Shown here piece after piece: positions 32,976-45,553 of a stretch of DNA of 54,455 bases. Under the pieces are notes generated by a model that ran no database searches, was not told the origin of the DNA, and saw only the letters and a program-made list of their open reading frames with translations. The position numbers were made by a program, and so were the translations under genes. Source of the DNA: Gammaproteobacteria bacterium. Lineage in GTDB: Bacteria > Pseudomonadota > Gammaproteobacteria > Steroidobacterales > Woeseiaceae. Location: contig JAOUIH010000016.1 of assembly GCA_029884165.1 (NCBI GenBank), positions 1 to 54,455 on the forward strand, read 5' to 3'. Each line of letters opens with the position of its first letter. The first letter of the stretch is position 1.

Positions 32976-34478
32976 ATGCAGGAATTCGTAGACAGCGTGA
33001 ACACCGTCGTCTGGAGCCCGGCCCTCGTTTACCTGGCGCTCGGCGTGGGGCTGATGTTCTCCATCCTGACCCGCTTCCTCCAGGTCCGCTTGTTCCGGGA
33101 AATGCTGCGCCTGATTGTGGTCGGCAAAGCTTCGGAACAGGGCATCTCGTCCTTCCAGGCCCTCGCGGTTTCCTTATCCGGCCGGGTCGGCACCGGCAAC
33201 ATCGCCGGAGTTGCGGCTGCCATCGGTTTCGGTGGTCCCGGCGCCGTGTTCTGGATGTGGGTCGTCGCATTCCTGGGCGCCTCGACAGCCTACATCGAAT
33301 CGACGCTGGGCCAGATCTACAAGGAAGTCAATGACGGCCAGTACAGAGGTGGACCTGCCTACTATTTCGAAAAAGCGCTGGGTCAGAAGTGGTATGCCTG
33401 GATCTTCGCTCTTGCAACGATCCTGGCTACCGGTGTCCTGCTGCCAGGCGTTCAGGCCAACAGCATAACCAATGCAGCCGAGGTCGCTCTCGGTACGCAC
33501 GGTATGGTCGAAACCGTACTCGGTCCGATCAGCACCACCAAGCTCGTCACGTCGCTGGGCGTTCTCATCGTCTTCGGGTTCATCATCTTTGGCGGCGTCA
33601 AGCGCATTGCGCATTTCACACAGGTCGTCGTGCCGTTCATGGCAATCGGTTACGTGCTCATGGCCTGCGTTATCGTGATACTGAATATCGCCGAACTGCC
33701 CCACATAATCGGCATGATCATTGACGATGCATTTACGCCAATGGCTGGTGCAGGGGCTGCCATCGGCTGGGGCGTAAAGCGCGGTATCTATTCGAACGAA
33801 GCCGGCCAGGGCACGGGCCCACATGCGGCGGCCGCATCCGAAGTCGAGCACCCTGCCCAGCAGGGCCTCGTACAGGCTTTCTCGGTATACGTGGACACGC
33901 TATTCGTATGCTCGGCAACCGCCTTCATGATCCTGATAACCGGCGCCTACAACGTCCATGATAGAAGCGGCGGCTTTATCATTCAAAATATCAGCGCAAA
34001 TGCGGACGCCAATAGCCCGGCATTCACGCAATACGCACTGGAGACGACAATTCCCGGTATCGGCGCTCCGTTCGTCGCCATCGCCCTGTTCTTTTTCGCA
34101 TTCACGACCGTACTCGCGTACTACTACATAGCGGAGACCAACGTCGCTTACATACGCCGCTCCATCCCTGTTCCTGGCGTCATGTTCGTTCTCAAGCTGG
34201 TGATGATGGGTTCCGTTTTTTACGGCTCCGTCAAGACGGCCAGTGTCGCCTGGGGACTCGGCGACATCGGCGTAGGCGTCATGGCCTGGCTTAACATTAT
34301 CGGCATTGTGCTGATATTCCTGATGGCCAGGCCGGCGCTCAAAGCCCTCAAGGACTACGAAGCGCAGCGAAAGGCCGGCAGGGAGGTATTCACGTTTGAT
34401 CCGGAAGGCCTGGGGATAAAAAATGCAGACTTCTGGGCACAGCGACACCGGCAGCATCGGGATCTCGCGAATCTCTGA
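32976..34478 (+). CDS. sodium:amino acid symporter, AGCS family
   Basis: 500 residues with about 11 membrane helices. Family motifs are SLSGRVGTGNIAGVAAAIGF, GGPGAVFWMWVVAFLG, AGAAIGWGVKRGIYSNEAGQGTGPHAAAAS (in parts) and YYIAETNVAYI. AGCS carriers import alanine or glycine with Na+. The exact substrate cannot be told. ATG at 32976 with AAGGAT before it. The 147 bases upstream show no glycine-riboswitch features. It may supply alanine to wall synthesis or catabolism, but the neighbours do not settle this. Confidence 0.95.
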   Translation: MQEFVDSVNTVVWSPALVYLALGVGLMFSILTRFLQVRLFREMLRLIVVGKASEQGISSFQALAVSLSGRVGTGNIAGVAAAIGFGGPGAVFWMWVVAFLGASTAYIESTLGQIYKEVNDGQYRGGPAYYFEKALGQKWYAWIFALATILATGVLLPGVQANSITNAAEVALGTHGMVETVLGPISTTKLVTSLGVLIVFGFIIFGGVKRIAHFTQVVVPFMAIGYVLMACVIVILNIAELPHIIGMIIDDAFTPMAGAGAAIGWGVKRGIYSNEAGQGTGPHAAAASEVEHPAQQGLVQAFSVYVDTLFVCSATAFMILITGAYNVHDRSGGFIIQNISANADANSPAFTQYALETTIPGIGAPFVAIALFFFAFTTVLAYYYIAETNVAYIRRSIPVPGVMFVLKLVMMGSVFYGSVKTASVAWGLGDIGVGVMAWLNIIGIVLIFLMARPALKALKDYEAQRKAGREVFTFDPEGLGIKNADFWAQRHRQHRDLANL

Positions 34479-34482
34479 GCCC

Positions 34483-34523
34483 AAAAAAATGAAGCCCCCG
34501 GCGGCAGGTGCCGACCGGGGGCT
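34483..34523 (-). terminator. intrinsic terminator of the DUF2799 gene
   Basis: Arms agcccccgg (34493-34501) and ccgggggct (34515-34523) with an inner cggc/gccg stem. Read on the minus strand the hairpin is followed by TCATTTTTTT, a proper T-run. It may also act weakly on the symporter transcript from the other side. Confidence 0.8.
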
Positions 34524-34550
34524 GTCCGTTCGTGCATTCGGCGAACGGAA

Positions 34551-35183
34551 TCAGTAACCGGAACTTGCCAGCAGCGCCTCGTAGGAGGCCAACTGTTCCT
34601 CATGAACCGCCCTGTCGGCAACCAGCTGTTCGATTTCCTGTTCGAGTTGCCCTGTCCGCTCTGACAGTTCTTTCAGATCAGCGAGGATCAGTACGCGCTC
34701 CTCGACAGGCGTATCCTTGGAGATGAGCGCCACTTCCTTGGCGCGCATTTCCTCTTTGATTTGCTTGATCTCTTTATCCCGGGCGTTTATCTGGTAATTC
34801 GCCGAGTTGACGTTGGAACGCAGCGTATGCAACTGGGCGCCCGTACGGAAAGCGTCGAGGAAGTCGCCTTCGAGTTCGGCCGGGCAAACGCCGTTGTACT
34901 GGCCGCCACCGGCGCCGAGGTTGAAGCCACGCTGCGGCTGGCAGAATTCCCGCAGGCCCTCCGCTCGCCCGGCCTGGTATTCCTGCAGGTCGGGGGCGAC
35001 GCCGTGCTTGCCGCAGGCCTTCCGGTGATAGCCAATCCGATCGGCCGTGTAGCCGCGCGATCCGTCCTCGAATCCAATCGCCTGCCAGTCACTGCTCAGG
35101 CACTCATCTGCACTCATGGTTGCACAACCTGACATGAAAAGTGCTGATGCCAGTGTCAGCAAGATTCCTAACCTGCTATTCAT
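34551..35183 (-). CDS. DUF2799 lipoprotein with C-terminal coiled coil
   Basis: 210 residues from MNSRLGILLTLASALF. The lipobox LFMSGC gives an acylated cysteine at about residue 20. The DUF2799 part follows: ECLSSDWQAIGFEDGSRGY, HRKACGKHGVAPDLQEYQAG, EFCQPQRGFNLGAGGGQYNG. From about residue 125 a charged heptad-rich helix (EIKQIKEEMRAKEVALI, RTGQLEQEIEQLVADRAVHE) predicts a coiled coil. Function unknown; an envelope anchor or spacer is a guess. A longer frame with ATGs at 35195 and 35213 exists, but the lipoprotein signal fits the chosen start. Confidence 0.8.
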   Translation of the reverse strand: MNSRLGILLTLASALFMSGCATMSADECLSSDWQAIGFEDGSRGYTADRIGYHRKACGKHGVAPDLQEYQAGRAEGLREFCQPQRGFNLGAGGGQYNGVCPAELEGDFLDAFRTGAQLHTLRSNVNSANYQINARDKEIKQIKEEMRAKEVALISKDTPVEERVLILADLKELSERTGQLEQEIEQLVADRAVHEEQLASYEALLASSGY

Positions 35184-35384
35184 GATCAAATCCATCCGTG
35201 AAGCCTGGCACAATCGGCCATCGTCGAATTCAATCTATCAGCCTGAGGCTGAATGCCGCGTGAACACCCTCACAGATAGGATATGCCCTGTAAATCAGGG
35301 TCGCGTAACAAGCGTTGCATCACGCCGAATCAGCGACAACTGTGAACTGGATCACACTGGCGCGGAAGATCGCGCCGTGTTGCG

Positions 35385-36914
35385 CTAGGCGCCAGCGGAT
35401 GCGCCCCGCGATGTGGCTGCCTTGCGTGCGGCGGGCTTCTTCTTGCGAGCAGCGGCGGGCCGGGTTGTTTTCGGCGGCGCATCGGCTGCGGATGCCGCGC
35501 CAAGATCGATCGTAGCGGCTTTCAATTCGTCGAAGGACGCCCTGAGGCACTCGTTATAGAAAGCCGGGTCGGGCATCATGTCCCGGTCTGCAACAGCGCT
35601 GATCGTGATCGAATTGTTGTAACTGAGCACTGTCTGGAACAGACCGAGCCCGTGCACGACCGGCCCGAGGCCGTAGGTCGATACCATTCTCGATCCCATT
35701 GAGTACAACGGCATGTTCGGGCCGGGCACGTTTGTAATGACCGTGTTGAACAAGGGGGGAATACGGTCGGCGACGCCGGAATTGGCATACATTCTCGCGA
35801 CCAGGCCCGAAACGGTCGACGGCAGGAATTCAGCGGCATCGGCGGCCAGGTTCGGCCCCATCGTGTGTGTCAGTTTCTTGGCCAGCAACCCTTCCTGATT
35901 GACGGCCAAGAGTCGCTCCAGCGGATCGGCGATATCCGACCTGATCCTGAGGCTCATCGCCGTTACCAGGTTTCCGGCCGCCTTGCGCTGCTCGTCCGCG
36001 CGGACCGACATGGGGATCATCGCCACCATCGAGTCCTGCGGCAGCTCGTGCTTCGCATCCAGGTAGCGTCGCATTGCACCGCTGCAAACCGTCACCACGA
36101 CATCGTTCACGGTCGTACCAGGCTGCGAGTCTTTTATAGCCTTGACTTCGTCAAGGCTGAAGCTGCTGCCGGTAAATACGCGGTGAGGCGATACGTGCCC
36201 ATTGAAGCGAGTGCGCGGCACCGTGAACGGCATGCGCAGCTGACCCGTCGCCAGGCCGCCGACCACCCGGCCAAATGCAGGCGCAGAGCGGTAGAGCAGC
36301 CGGCCGAATTTCGCGGGAGCATTTACCGTCCGGATAGCGCTCTTCGTCAGGAGTTCGATCCCCGTCGGCAGTCGTTCCGGGACCCAGGGCTGGGTCGGCT
36401 CGTCAACCTCTGCGTCTGGCGTCAGGTCATGAATCGCCTCGGTAATCGCCGCACCCGAGATTCCGTCGATCGCCGCGTGATGAATCTTGGTGACAAGGGC
36501 AAAACTGCCTTTCGGCACGCCATCGACGTTGTCCAGGCCTTCTATGACATAGGCCTCCCACAGCGGCCGGTTGCGATCCAGCGGGCGAGCGTGCAATCGC
36601 GCTGTCTGGATACAGAGCTGGCGCCAGTCACCCGGTTTTGGCAGTGCGATGTGGCGAACGTGAAACTCGAGATCGAAGTCGGGGTCCTCGATCCAGTAAG
36701 GGTGATCGAGACTGAGCGGGACACGCACGACGCGCTGCCGGAATGCCCGGGCCTTGTGCAGCCGTTGCTGGAAGAAATTCAGAATATCCTTGAAGGTAAC
36801 GTGGCCGCCGGGCGCCGTGCTCTGGTCGTAAATCGACAGCGAGCCGATGTGCATCGGAGTCGTACCTGTCTCCAGGTACAGGAATGAAGAGTCCAGGCCG
36901 GAAAGCTGCTGCAT
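35385..36914 (-). CDS. wax ester synthase/diacylglycerol acyltransferase (WS/DGAT)
   Basis: 509 residues. Bifunctional acyltransferases of this family join acyl-CoA to fatty alcohols or diacylglycerol to make storage lipids. The N-terminus MQQLSGLDSSFLYLET is typical; the catalytic motif HHAAIDG lies at 145-151, with His146 as the base, and RPLWE (116-120) and TVNDVVVTVCSGAMRRYL are also conserved. The last 40 residues are unusual: a basic alanine/lysine tail (PAAARKKKPAARKAATSRG). The hydrolase gene lies 60 bases upstream on the same strand, suggesting an operon for neutral lipid turnover. Confidence 0.94.
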   Translation of the reverse strand: MQQLSGLDSSFLYLETGTTPMHIGSLSIYDQSTAPGGHVTFKDILNFFQQRLHKARAFRQRVVRVPLSLDHPYWIEDPDFDLEFHVRHIALPKPGDWRQLCIQTARLHARPLDRNRPLWEAYVIEGLDNVDGVPKGSFALVTKIHHAAIDGISGAAITEAIHDLTPDAEVDEPTQPWVPERLPTGIELLTKSAIRTVNAPAKFGRLLYRSAPAFGRVVGGLATGQLRMPFTVPRTRFNGHVSPHRVFTGSSFSLDEVKAIKDSQPGTTVNDVVVTVCSGAMRRYLDAKHELPQDSMVAMIPMSVRADEQRKAAGNLVTAMSLRIRSDIADPLERLLAVNQEGLLAKKLTHTMGPNLAADAAEFLPSTVSGLVARMYANSGVADRIPPLFNTVITNVPGPNMPLYSMGSRMVSTYGLGPVVHGLGLFQTVLSYNNSITISAVADRDMMPDPAFYNECLRASFDELKAATIDLGAASAADAPPKTTRPAAARKKKPAARKAATSRGASAGA

Positions 36915-36974
36915 CGGATTCGTCCTGCTGTTCGTCGCCTTTCCGCTGAAGACATCTCGGGCCGGCGTGCGACC

Positions 36975-37808
36975 TCAATGATAAAACAAATTGCGTAGCC
37001 CGCTTATTTCGAATGGCTGCCAATCCGTCGGATGCTGCCTCAGCCGGTCCGCAATTGCGAACAGGACGGCAGGGTTGAATCCCATGCCGAAATGGCTCGC
37101 CACGATACCTATGCTCTCGACCAGCCTGCCGGGCGGCATCCGGGCAATATCGGCAGATACCACCGCGTCCGACCGGCTGTAGATCGCCGTCATCGGTATG
37201 CCGCGCAAAGGTTTCCTGAGCTGCCGGATACGTTCACGGATCTGAGCCTCGTCGACGCTGATGCCGGAAACTGCCTCGAAGAGGCGCCAGGCATTGGTCG
37301 CACGGGGATCGCCGATCGGACTGCCCAGAGTGATGACCGAACGCACGAGTTTAGGATTCCGGCGCGCAAGTTCGCGGGCGAGCAATCCACCGAGACTCCA
37401 GCCCACGAGACTCACCTTGCCGCCGTTTTCGTCGAAGACCTGGTGCAGTCGCGTATCCAGCAGGTGCTCGATGTCCCGATGACGCGACGGCCCGAGATTG
37501 CGACCGAGTTCCCAGGGGTATGCCCGGTAGCCCCATGTCTGCAGATAGGACCGCACGATGCGCATGGAACGATCAGACGCAAGGAAGCCCGGTAGCGTCA
37601 ATACCGCGTGGCCATCACCGGCGGGCAGGTTACGAAGCAACGAACGAGCCGGCAGTAGCCCGGTTGCCTCCGAAAGCGCCCGCGGCACCTCCAGGAAGGT
37701 CAACAGCCAGGACGGCGCACGCGGCGCGGGCTCGTCCGTATCGCCCGATTGATCCTGAGATGTCAGCGTTTGCACCGCCCAACTATACACGAAATCCGGG
37801 CGGGTCAA
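36975..37808 (-). CDS. alpha/beta hydrolase, lipase-like
   Basis: Up to 277 residues. The nucleophile elbow is GWSLGG (KVSLVGWSLGGLLARELA), preceded by HAVLTLPGFLASDRSM, the oxyanion-loop region. The acid is probably Asp in YSRSDAVVS and the base His in VASHFGMGFNP. No signal peptide is seen. It is likely a lipase or esterase acting with the acyltransferase encoded next. The frame opens at a TTG (37808), but TTGACC (37809-37804) and TATAGT (37788-37783) look like a promoter across that start, so a GTG near 37775 may be the true start. Confidence 0.82.
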   Translation of the reverse strand: MTRPDFVYSWAVQTLTSQDQSGDTDEPAPRAPSWLLTFLEVPRALSEATGLLPARSLLRNLPAGDGHAVLTLPGFLASDRSMRIVRSYLQTWGYRAYPWELGRNLGPSRHRDIEHLLDTRLHQVFDENGGKVSLVGWSLGGLLARELARRNPKLVRSVITLGSPIGDPRATNAWRLFEAVSGISVDEAQIRERIRQLRKPLRGIPMTAIYSRSDAVVSADIARMPPGRLVESIGIVASHFGMGFNPAVLFAIADRLRQHPTDWQPFEISGLRNLFYH

Positions 37809-37863
37809 GCCAGTCGCTTATTTGACTTTGTTTTTAATTTTCAGTGGCTTGTAACAGAATGCA

Positions 37864-38406
37864 TCAAGCGGAAGCGCCGCTTTCCGCGCTGGCCAGCTGG
37901 TCGCGCGCATGGCGGAACTCGGCGGCGGCCCTTGCGAGATAGTCCGAGGCCTCTTCGCCATAGCCGTCGGCTGACGCCGACCATACGCGGTTGACATAAC
38001 GTTCGCCGGACGCGAAATCGCTCATGATGTCGGCATAAGCCTGGATGCCGTAAAGGTGAACCATGCTCTCGCGCGCATCGGCAAAACGCCGCAAGTCGTC
38101 GCGGAGATCCTTGTCAATTCGGTGCAGCAATTCGCCGGTGGGGAGCTGCTGGCGCTCATCGATCAATCGATCCAGGTTCCCGACGATTCGGTCCAGCGCG
38201 CCGCCCAGTTCTGCCCTGTTCGCTGTAAGGACGTGCGCCGCCTTGGCCTCGCCCCGCTCATGCCGTTTCGACAGCACGACTCCGCTCAGCGCGACGGCCG
38301 CCCCGGGCAGGAACAGGGCCCAGTTGGTCGCTTCGACATCCAGGGCGGTTGCGTAGGCACCGAGGAGGAAGCCGCAGACCAGCATTACGATCCCAATCCT
38401 GTTCAT
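37864..38406 (-). CDS. membrane-anchored coiled-coil protein of unknown function
   Basis: 180 residues, not recognised. Two N-terminal hydrophobic segments (IGIVMLVCGFLLGAYATAL, WALFLPGAAVALSGVVLS) are followed by a charged helical domain of about 125 residues (RAELGGALDRIVGNLDRLID, YGIQAYADIMSDFASGERY, DYLARAAAEFRHARDQLA). It starts at the ATG at 38406, 11 bases behind the OPT transporter stop, and so is probably translated from the same mRNA. It may be a partner of the transporter; this is inferred from position only. Confidence 0.7.
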   Translation of the reverse strand: MNRIGIVMLVCGFLLGAYATALDVEATNWALFLPGAAVALSGVVLSKRHERGEAKAAHVLTANRAELGGALDRIVGNLDRLIDERQQLPTGELLHRIDKDLRDDLRRFADARESMVHLYGIQAYADIMSDFASGERYVNRVWSASADGYGEEASDYLARAAAEFRHARDQLASAESGASA

Positions 38407-38417
38407 TCCGAGCCCCG

Positions 38418-40136
38418 CTACGACGTTACAACGAAATGAATAGCATGGCCGACACCGACCAGTGCCTCGCCGACGATCAGGCCCGCGGCGATCGGTATGC
38501 CAACGCTCTCGCTCCAGGATTTGCCGACCTTGCGGTCCGCGATCTCGCGGCACAGCGTGCCCAGTGCATAGGTCAGCACGATATTGAAAGGCAGGTAAAA
38601 TCCCAGTCCGACCGTGATCCCCAGACCGCCGACCAGTGCCGACAGGATGCCCCCGAGTGCCGCCCCGGCAATGTACTTTTCGACCGGTACGTTGCCGCCC
38701 ATGATGCCTTCCACCATGCTGGCGAGTGCCTGTCCTTGCGGTGCCGGCAGCGCGGTGCTGCCGAGCGTCATGGCCTCGTGAAGCACGAAAATCAGCCCGA
38801 TGATCACGAATGGCCCCAGCCATGCACCGATGAACTGGCCGAACTGCTGCATGCGAGGTGTCGCACCGACCAGGTACCCCGTTTTCAGATCCAGCATCAG
38901 GTCCGTCGCCTGCGACATCGCAACACAGGTTGCGGCACCCACCGTGATCGCCGCGACGATCGAGTCGCCGCGCTCCATCCCTGCCGTCAAAATGATCAGG
39001 AGAGTCACTCCGATCAAGGTCATGCCGGAGAGCGGCGACCAGTTCGTGCGCCCTATGGCTTCCGACAGGATGATGCCCGACATCCAGATCCAGAGCGTCC
39101 CGAGCAGCGCCATCCCGACGCCACGCGCGATACCGACGGAATCGACAGACGTAATCGCTATGAAGCCGAGAAGAACCGCAGCACCGATGATCGCAAGATA
39201 GAGGAGCCGGATCGGCATTTCATCGGCTGCGCGATGACCACCCATTTTGGCAGCGTTCTGCATCGAGCGCACGGTGCTCAGGATCAGCGGCAGGGCCAGC
39301 AATACTCCCGTGATTGCGCCTCCTATTAGCATGCCGATGCCGAGCGGCCTGTACAGCAGGACCCGCAGTTGATTCGGGTCGCTGACCAGCGCTCCGGCAG
39401 AATCGAGCGGAAATCCGTCCGTAACCGCCAGCATTGGCGACAGGAACCAGTAGGCGACGAAACCGCCGATGATGAAGGCAACACCGCCACGACCGGCAAT
39501 GAAACCCACGCCAATCGTCATCAGGGACAAGTACCAGATGCCGTTCATGTAATCCGGCATACCGATCAGGCTGCCGATCCCCAGGTTCTCGACACCGCTC
39601 AGCTTTGATACAAGGTGCACGGCGGCGCTGACCGCAGCCGCGCCCAGCAGAAGCACCGCTTTGTGGATACCGGCACCAGGCGACTTGAGGATCGTTGCGA
39701 CCGCGACACCGCCAGGGAAGGTCAGCCGCTCGTAATCGATCATATGGCGCCTGAGCGGAACGATGAACGCTATACCCATAAACGCGCCCGCGACGCAGCC
39801 GAAGGTCAGCAGGACCGGATCGAATCGATCCCCGTACCCGAGGATGAAAATGGCCGGGACCGAAAACATCATTCCGGAGGAGGCGCCGTTCACGCCACTC
39901 GCGATGGTCTGGACGATGTTGTTCTCGATGATGCTCTTGCGACGGAGCATGCCCCGCAGTATCCCGAAGCCAAGGATCGCGGCAAGCTCGGAGCCCTCGA
40001 TCGAGAACCCCAGTATCAGGGCCGCGTAGCCTATCGAGATGGCGATGACCACGCCGAGCAACCACCCGACGATTACGGCATGCCAGGTCAGTTCCGGATA
40101 CGCCCTGCGCCCAGGTGCCGTAATGGTCTCAGCCAT
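38418..40136 (-). CDS. OPT family transporter
   Basis: 572 residues with about 15 membrane segments. The family is the oligopeptide transporter group (proton-coupled uptake of small peptides, or of metal chelates in the YSL branch). Motifs include PELTWHAVIVGWLLGVVIAI, ENNIVQTIASGVNGASSGMM, YERLTFPGGVAVATILKS and AGLIVGEALVGVGHAIHFV. The ATG at 40136 has GGGGA five bases upstream and is preferred over an in-frame TTG at 40151. It is followed at 11 bases by a TM/coiled-coil gene. Substrate unknown. Confidence 0.93.
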   Translation of the reverse strand: MAETITAPGRRAYPELTWHAVIVGWLLGVVIAISIGYAALILGFSIEGSELAAILGFGILRGMLRRKSIIENNIVQTIASGVNGASSGMMFSVPAIFILGYGDRFDPVLLTFGCVAGAFMGIAFIVPLRRHMIDYERLTFPGGVAVATILKSPGAGIHKAVLLLGAAAVSAAVHLVSKLSGVENLGIGSLIGMPDYMNGIWYLSLMTIGVGFIAGRGGVAFIIGGFVAYWFLSPMLAVTDGFPLDSAGALVSDPNQLRVLLYRPLGIGMLIGGAITGVLLALPLILSTVRSMQNAAKMGGHRAADEMPIRLLYLAIIGAAVLLGFIAITSVDSVGIARGVGMALLGTLWIWMSGIILSEAIGRTNWSPLSGMTLIGVTLLIILTAGMERGDSIVAAITVGAATCVAMSQATDLMLDLKTGYLVGATPRMQQFGQFIGAWLGPFVIIGLIFVLHEAMTLGSTALPAPQGQALASMVEGIMGGNVPVEKYIAGAALGGILSALVGGLGITVGLGFYLPFNIVLTYALGTLCREIADRKVGKSWSESVGIPIAAGLIVGEALVGVGHAIHFVVTS

Positions 40137-40201
40137 TGATTCCCCTTTCAAAAGTCATTCTTATTCGTTCTGGCCGCACTCGTGGAACGGCCGAAAGCGT
40201 A

Positions 40202-41263
40202 TCACAACCGTTCGAGGCGCGCCGGCAGCTGGCCGGTGTCCAGGACGTCATTCAATTCCTCTGCCAGTTCGATACATGCGTTCACGACCTCGCGCCATAT
40301 CCGAACCCGTCGGAATTCCGGCATCCGCTCGAAATCGGTCCGATCCGGCACCTTCGAATCGGGCAGCCGTGCAATGAAATCCGGAGACGGGCAAACGAGG
40401 ACAACCCTGTCGATGCTCGACGGCCGATGGCGCCTCCAGGACAGCTGCCGATCGAACCAGCCGGGCTTTAGCCATTCAAAGAAATGCGGAAAAAGAGCAA
40501 TTCGACCGGCCGGCGCTGCCTGTATGTCGAGGTGATAATCGATGACACCGCCGTCGCGATACATGCCGCGCGGCGCTCCCGGAATATCACGCACGCCCTG
40601 CAATACCATCGGTATGGCGCCCGACGCAATGATCGCATCCCGCACGTTGCTTGCTGCCAATGGCACACGGTGAATCGGGAAGTCGTCCATTCCGAAAAAT
40701 GGCGGGACTTCACGCGCATCGTAGAAAAGCCCGCGATCGAAAAAGGCGCCGAGAGCTCGCCGGTGCACGAGGTTTGCACTCATCGCCAACATCAGTCCGG
40801 CGCCCAGTACAGCCCTGGATTCCGAGGCCACCAGGTGCCTTGCCCGGACCGTCATGATCGAAGTCCGGATGGAGGGGTGTGCCAGCATGTCGCTCGCGCC
40901 GCTCGACCCCAGGATCGTGTCCAGGATTTCGGCGGTGCGGGCCGATATTTCGGCAGCATCCGGCCTTTCGGTGTAGGTCTGCTCCAGGTACGCGGCCTCG
41001 AAGCGCTCGATTGCGGCGATCGGATCTTTTTGCGCGAAGCAGGCAAAACGCCACGCGCCGATCGACGAGCCGAGCACGTGTACGGAACCCGGGATTTTGG
41101 GCAGGACGCGCCGCAGGAGGACGCGGTCCAGCTGGCTCAACACCAGCCACTTGGCGCCGCCCGACGCACCCAGGATGGTTCCGATGATCTCTTCGGAGAA
41201 CCCGTGGCCGCGGATCATGTCGTACGCGCCGGGACCTGCCTTGAAAACCAGATTGCGCCGCAT
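40202..41263 (-). CDS. patatin-like phospholipase family protein
   Basis: 353 residues from MRRNLVFKAG. The catalytic dyad is visible: nucleophile Ser67 in GSSIG and Asp237 in YRDGGVIDYH. The oxyanion loop is GASGGAK (32-38) instead of the usual GGGxxG. No signal peptide. It probably hydrolyses acyl groups of phospholipids or related esters. A frame of 74 more codons upstream exists but has no protein-like features. It is divergent from the surface-protein gene over 237 bases. Confidence 0.85.
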   Translation of the reverse strand: MRRNLVFKAGPGAYDMIRGHGFSEEIIGTILGASGGAKWLVLSQLDRVLLRRVLPKIPGSVHVLGSSIGAWRFACFAQKDPIAAIERFEAAYLEQTYTERPDAAEISARTAEILDTILGSSGASDMLAHPSIRTSIMTVRARHLVASESRAVLGAGLMLAMSANLVHRRALGAFFDRGLFYDAREVPPFFGMDDFPIHRVPLAASNVRDAIIASGAIPMVLQGVRDIPGAPRGMYRDGGVIDYHLDIQAAPAGRIALFPHFFEWLKPGWFDRQLSWRRHRPSSIDRVVLVCPSPDFIARLPDSKVPDRTDFERMPEFRRVRIWREVVNACIELAEELNDVLDTGQLPARLERL

Positions 41264-41445
41264 GTTTCTCAACCGGAAATCCTGGTTGCGCCTGTCTGCC
41301 GGGCCGTGGGCCGGCCGCCGCTGAAGGCCGGTCGGGCCGCGAATTGTACCAATTCCAGGGGCGCCGGCAGCCCTCGGGAACCAACGCGCGGGAGAAGCAG
41401 TCCCATGACCAAACACAGCGTGGGTCGAAATCGCGGTCGATGCCC

Positions 41446-41473
41446 TTGACCGCGCGGCGATTTGCGCTACCGT
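41446..41473 (+). promoter_or_regulatory. possible promoter of the choice-of-anchor B gene
   Basis: TTGACC (41446-41451), 16-base spacer, TACCGT (41468-41473); good -35, weak -10. The transcript would begin near 41480, about 20 bases before the ATG. Confidence 0.3.
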
Positions 41474-41500
41474 GCTCCAGGACACCGCAGGACTTCAGCC

Positions 41501-45281
<3,781 letters not shown>

Positions 45282-45470
45282 TCATGCCCTGACTAAAAAC
45301 AGCAATAGCAAGCCGGCCGCCATCGCGGTCAGCCCCCCCACTCTCAGGCTATTGTCGCCAAGCCTCGCTATGTGGATGACGGCACGGCGAAACCCGTCCG
45401 GGCTGATGAACGGCAGCATCCCCTCAAGTACGAGATACAGCGCAACCGCCGTCAAGATATCCTGCCACAT
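45282..45470 (-). CDS. yjeT: DUF2065 family small membrane protein
   Basis: 62 residues with two hydrophobic helices (ILTAVALYLVLEGMLPFI and VGGLTAMAAGLLLLFLV). PFISPDGFRRAVIHIARLGD is the conserved DUF2065 linker. Position between hflC and purA matches E. coli yjeT. GGAAGGA lies six bases before the ATG. Function unknown. Confidence 0.9.
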   Translation of the reverse strand: MWQDILTAVALYLVLEGMLPFISPDGFRRAVIHIARLGDNSLRVGGLTAMAAGLLLLFLVRA

Positions 45471-45500
45471 ACGACTTCCTTCCGAATATCCCGGACATGG

Positions 45501-45527
45501 AAAAGCCGTAACACGAAGTGTTACGGC
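45501..45527 (-). terminator. intrinsic terminator behind hflC
   Basis: Perfect 10-base arms gccgtaacac/gtgttacggc around three bases (45505-45527), followed on the minus strand by TTTT (45504-45501). It would separate hflC from the DUF2065-purA genes, which then need their own promoter. Confidence 0.75.
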
Positions 45528-45553
45528 CGCCCGTACCGGCTGATAACGGATCC

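Noticed and set aside
38407..38823. Longer upstream reading frame for the TM/coiled-coil gene
   Set aside because: The extra part lies in the OPT gene in another frame and has no hydrophobic or domain features; the ATG at 38406 begins a clear membrane helix.
38349..39329. 326-codon open frame on the plus strand
   Set aside because: Antisense to the OPT transporter and low-complexity in Asp, Arg and Gln; no start signal.
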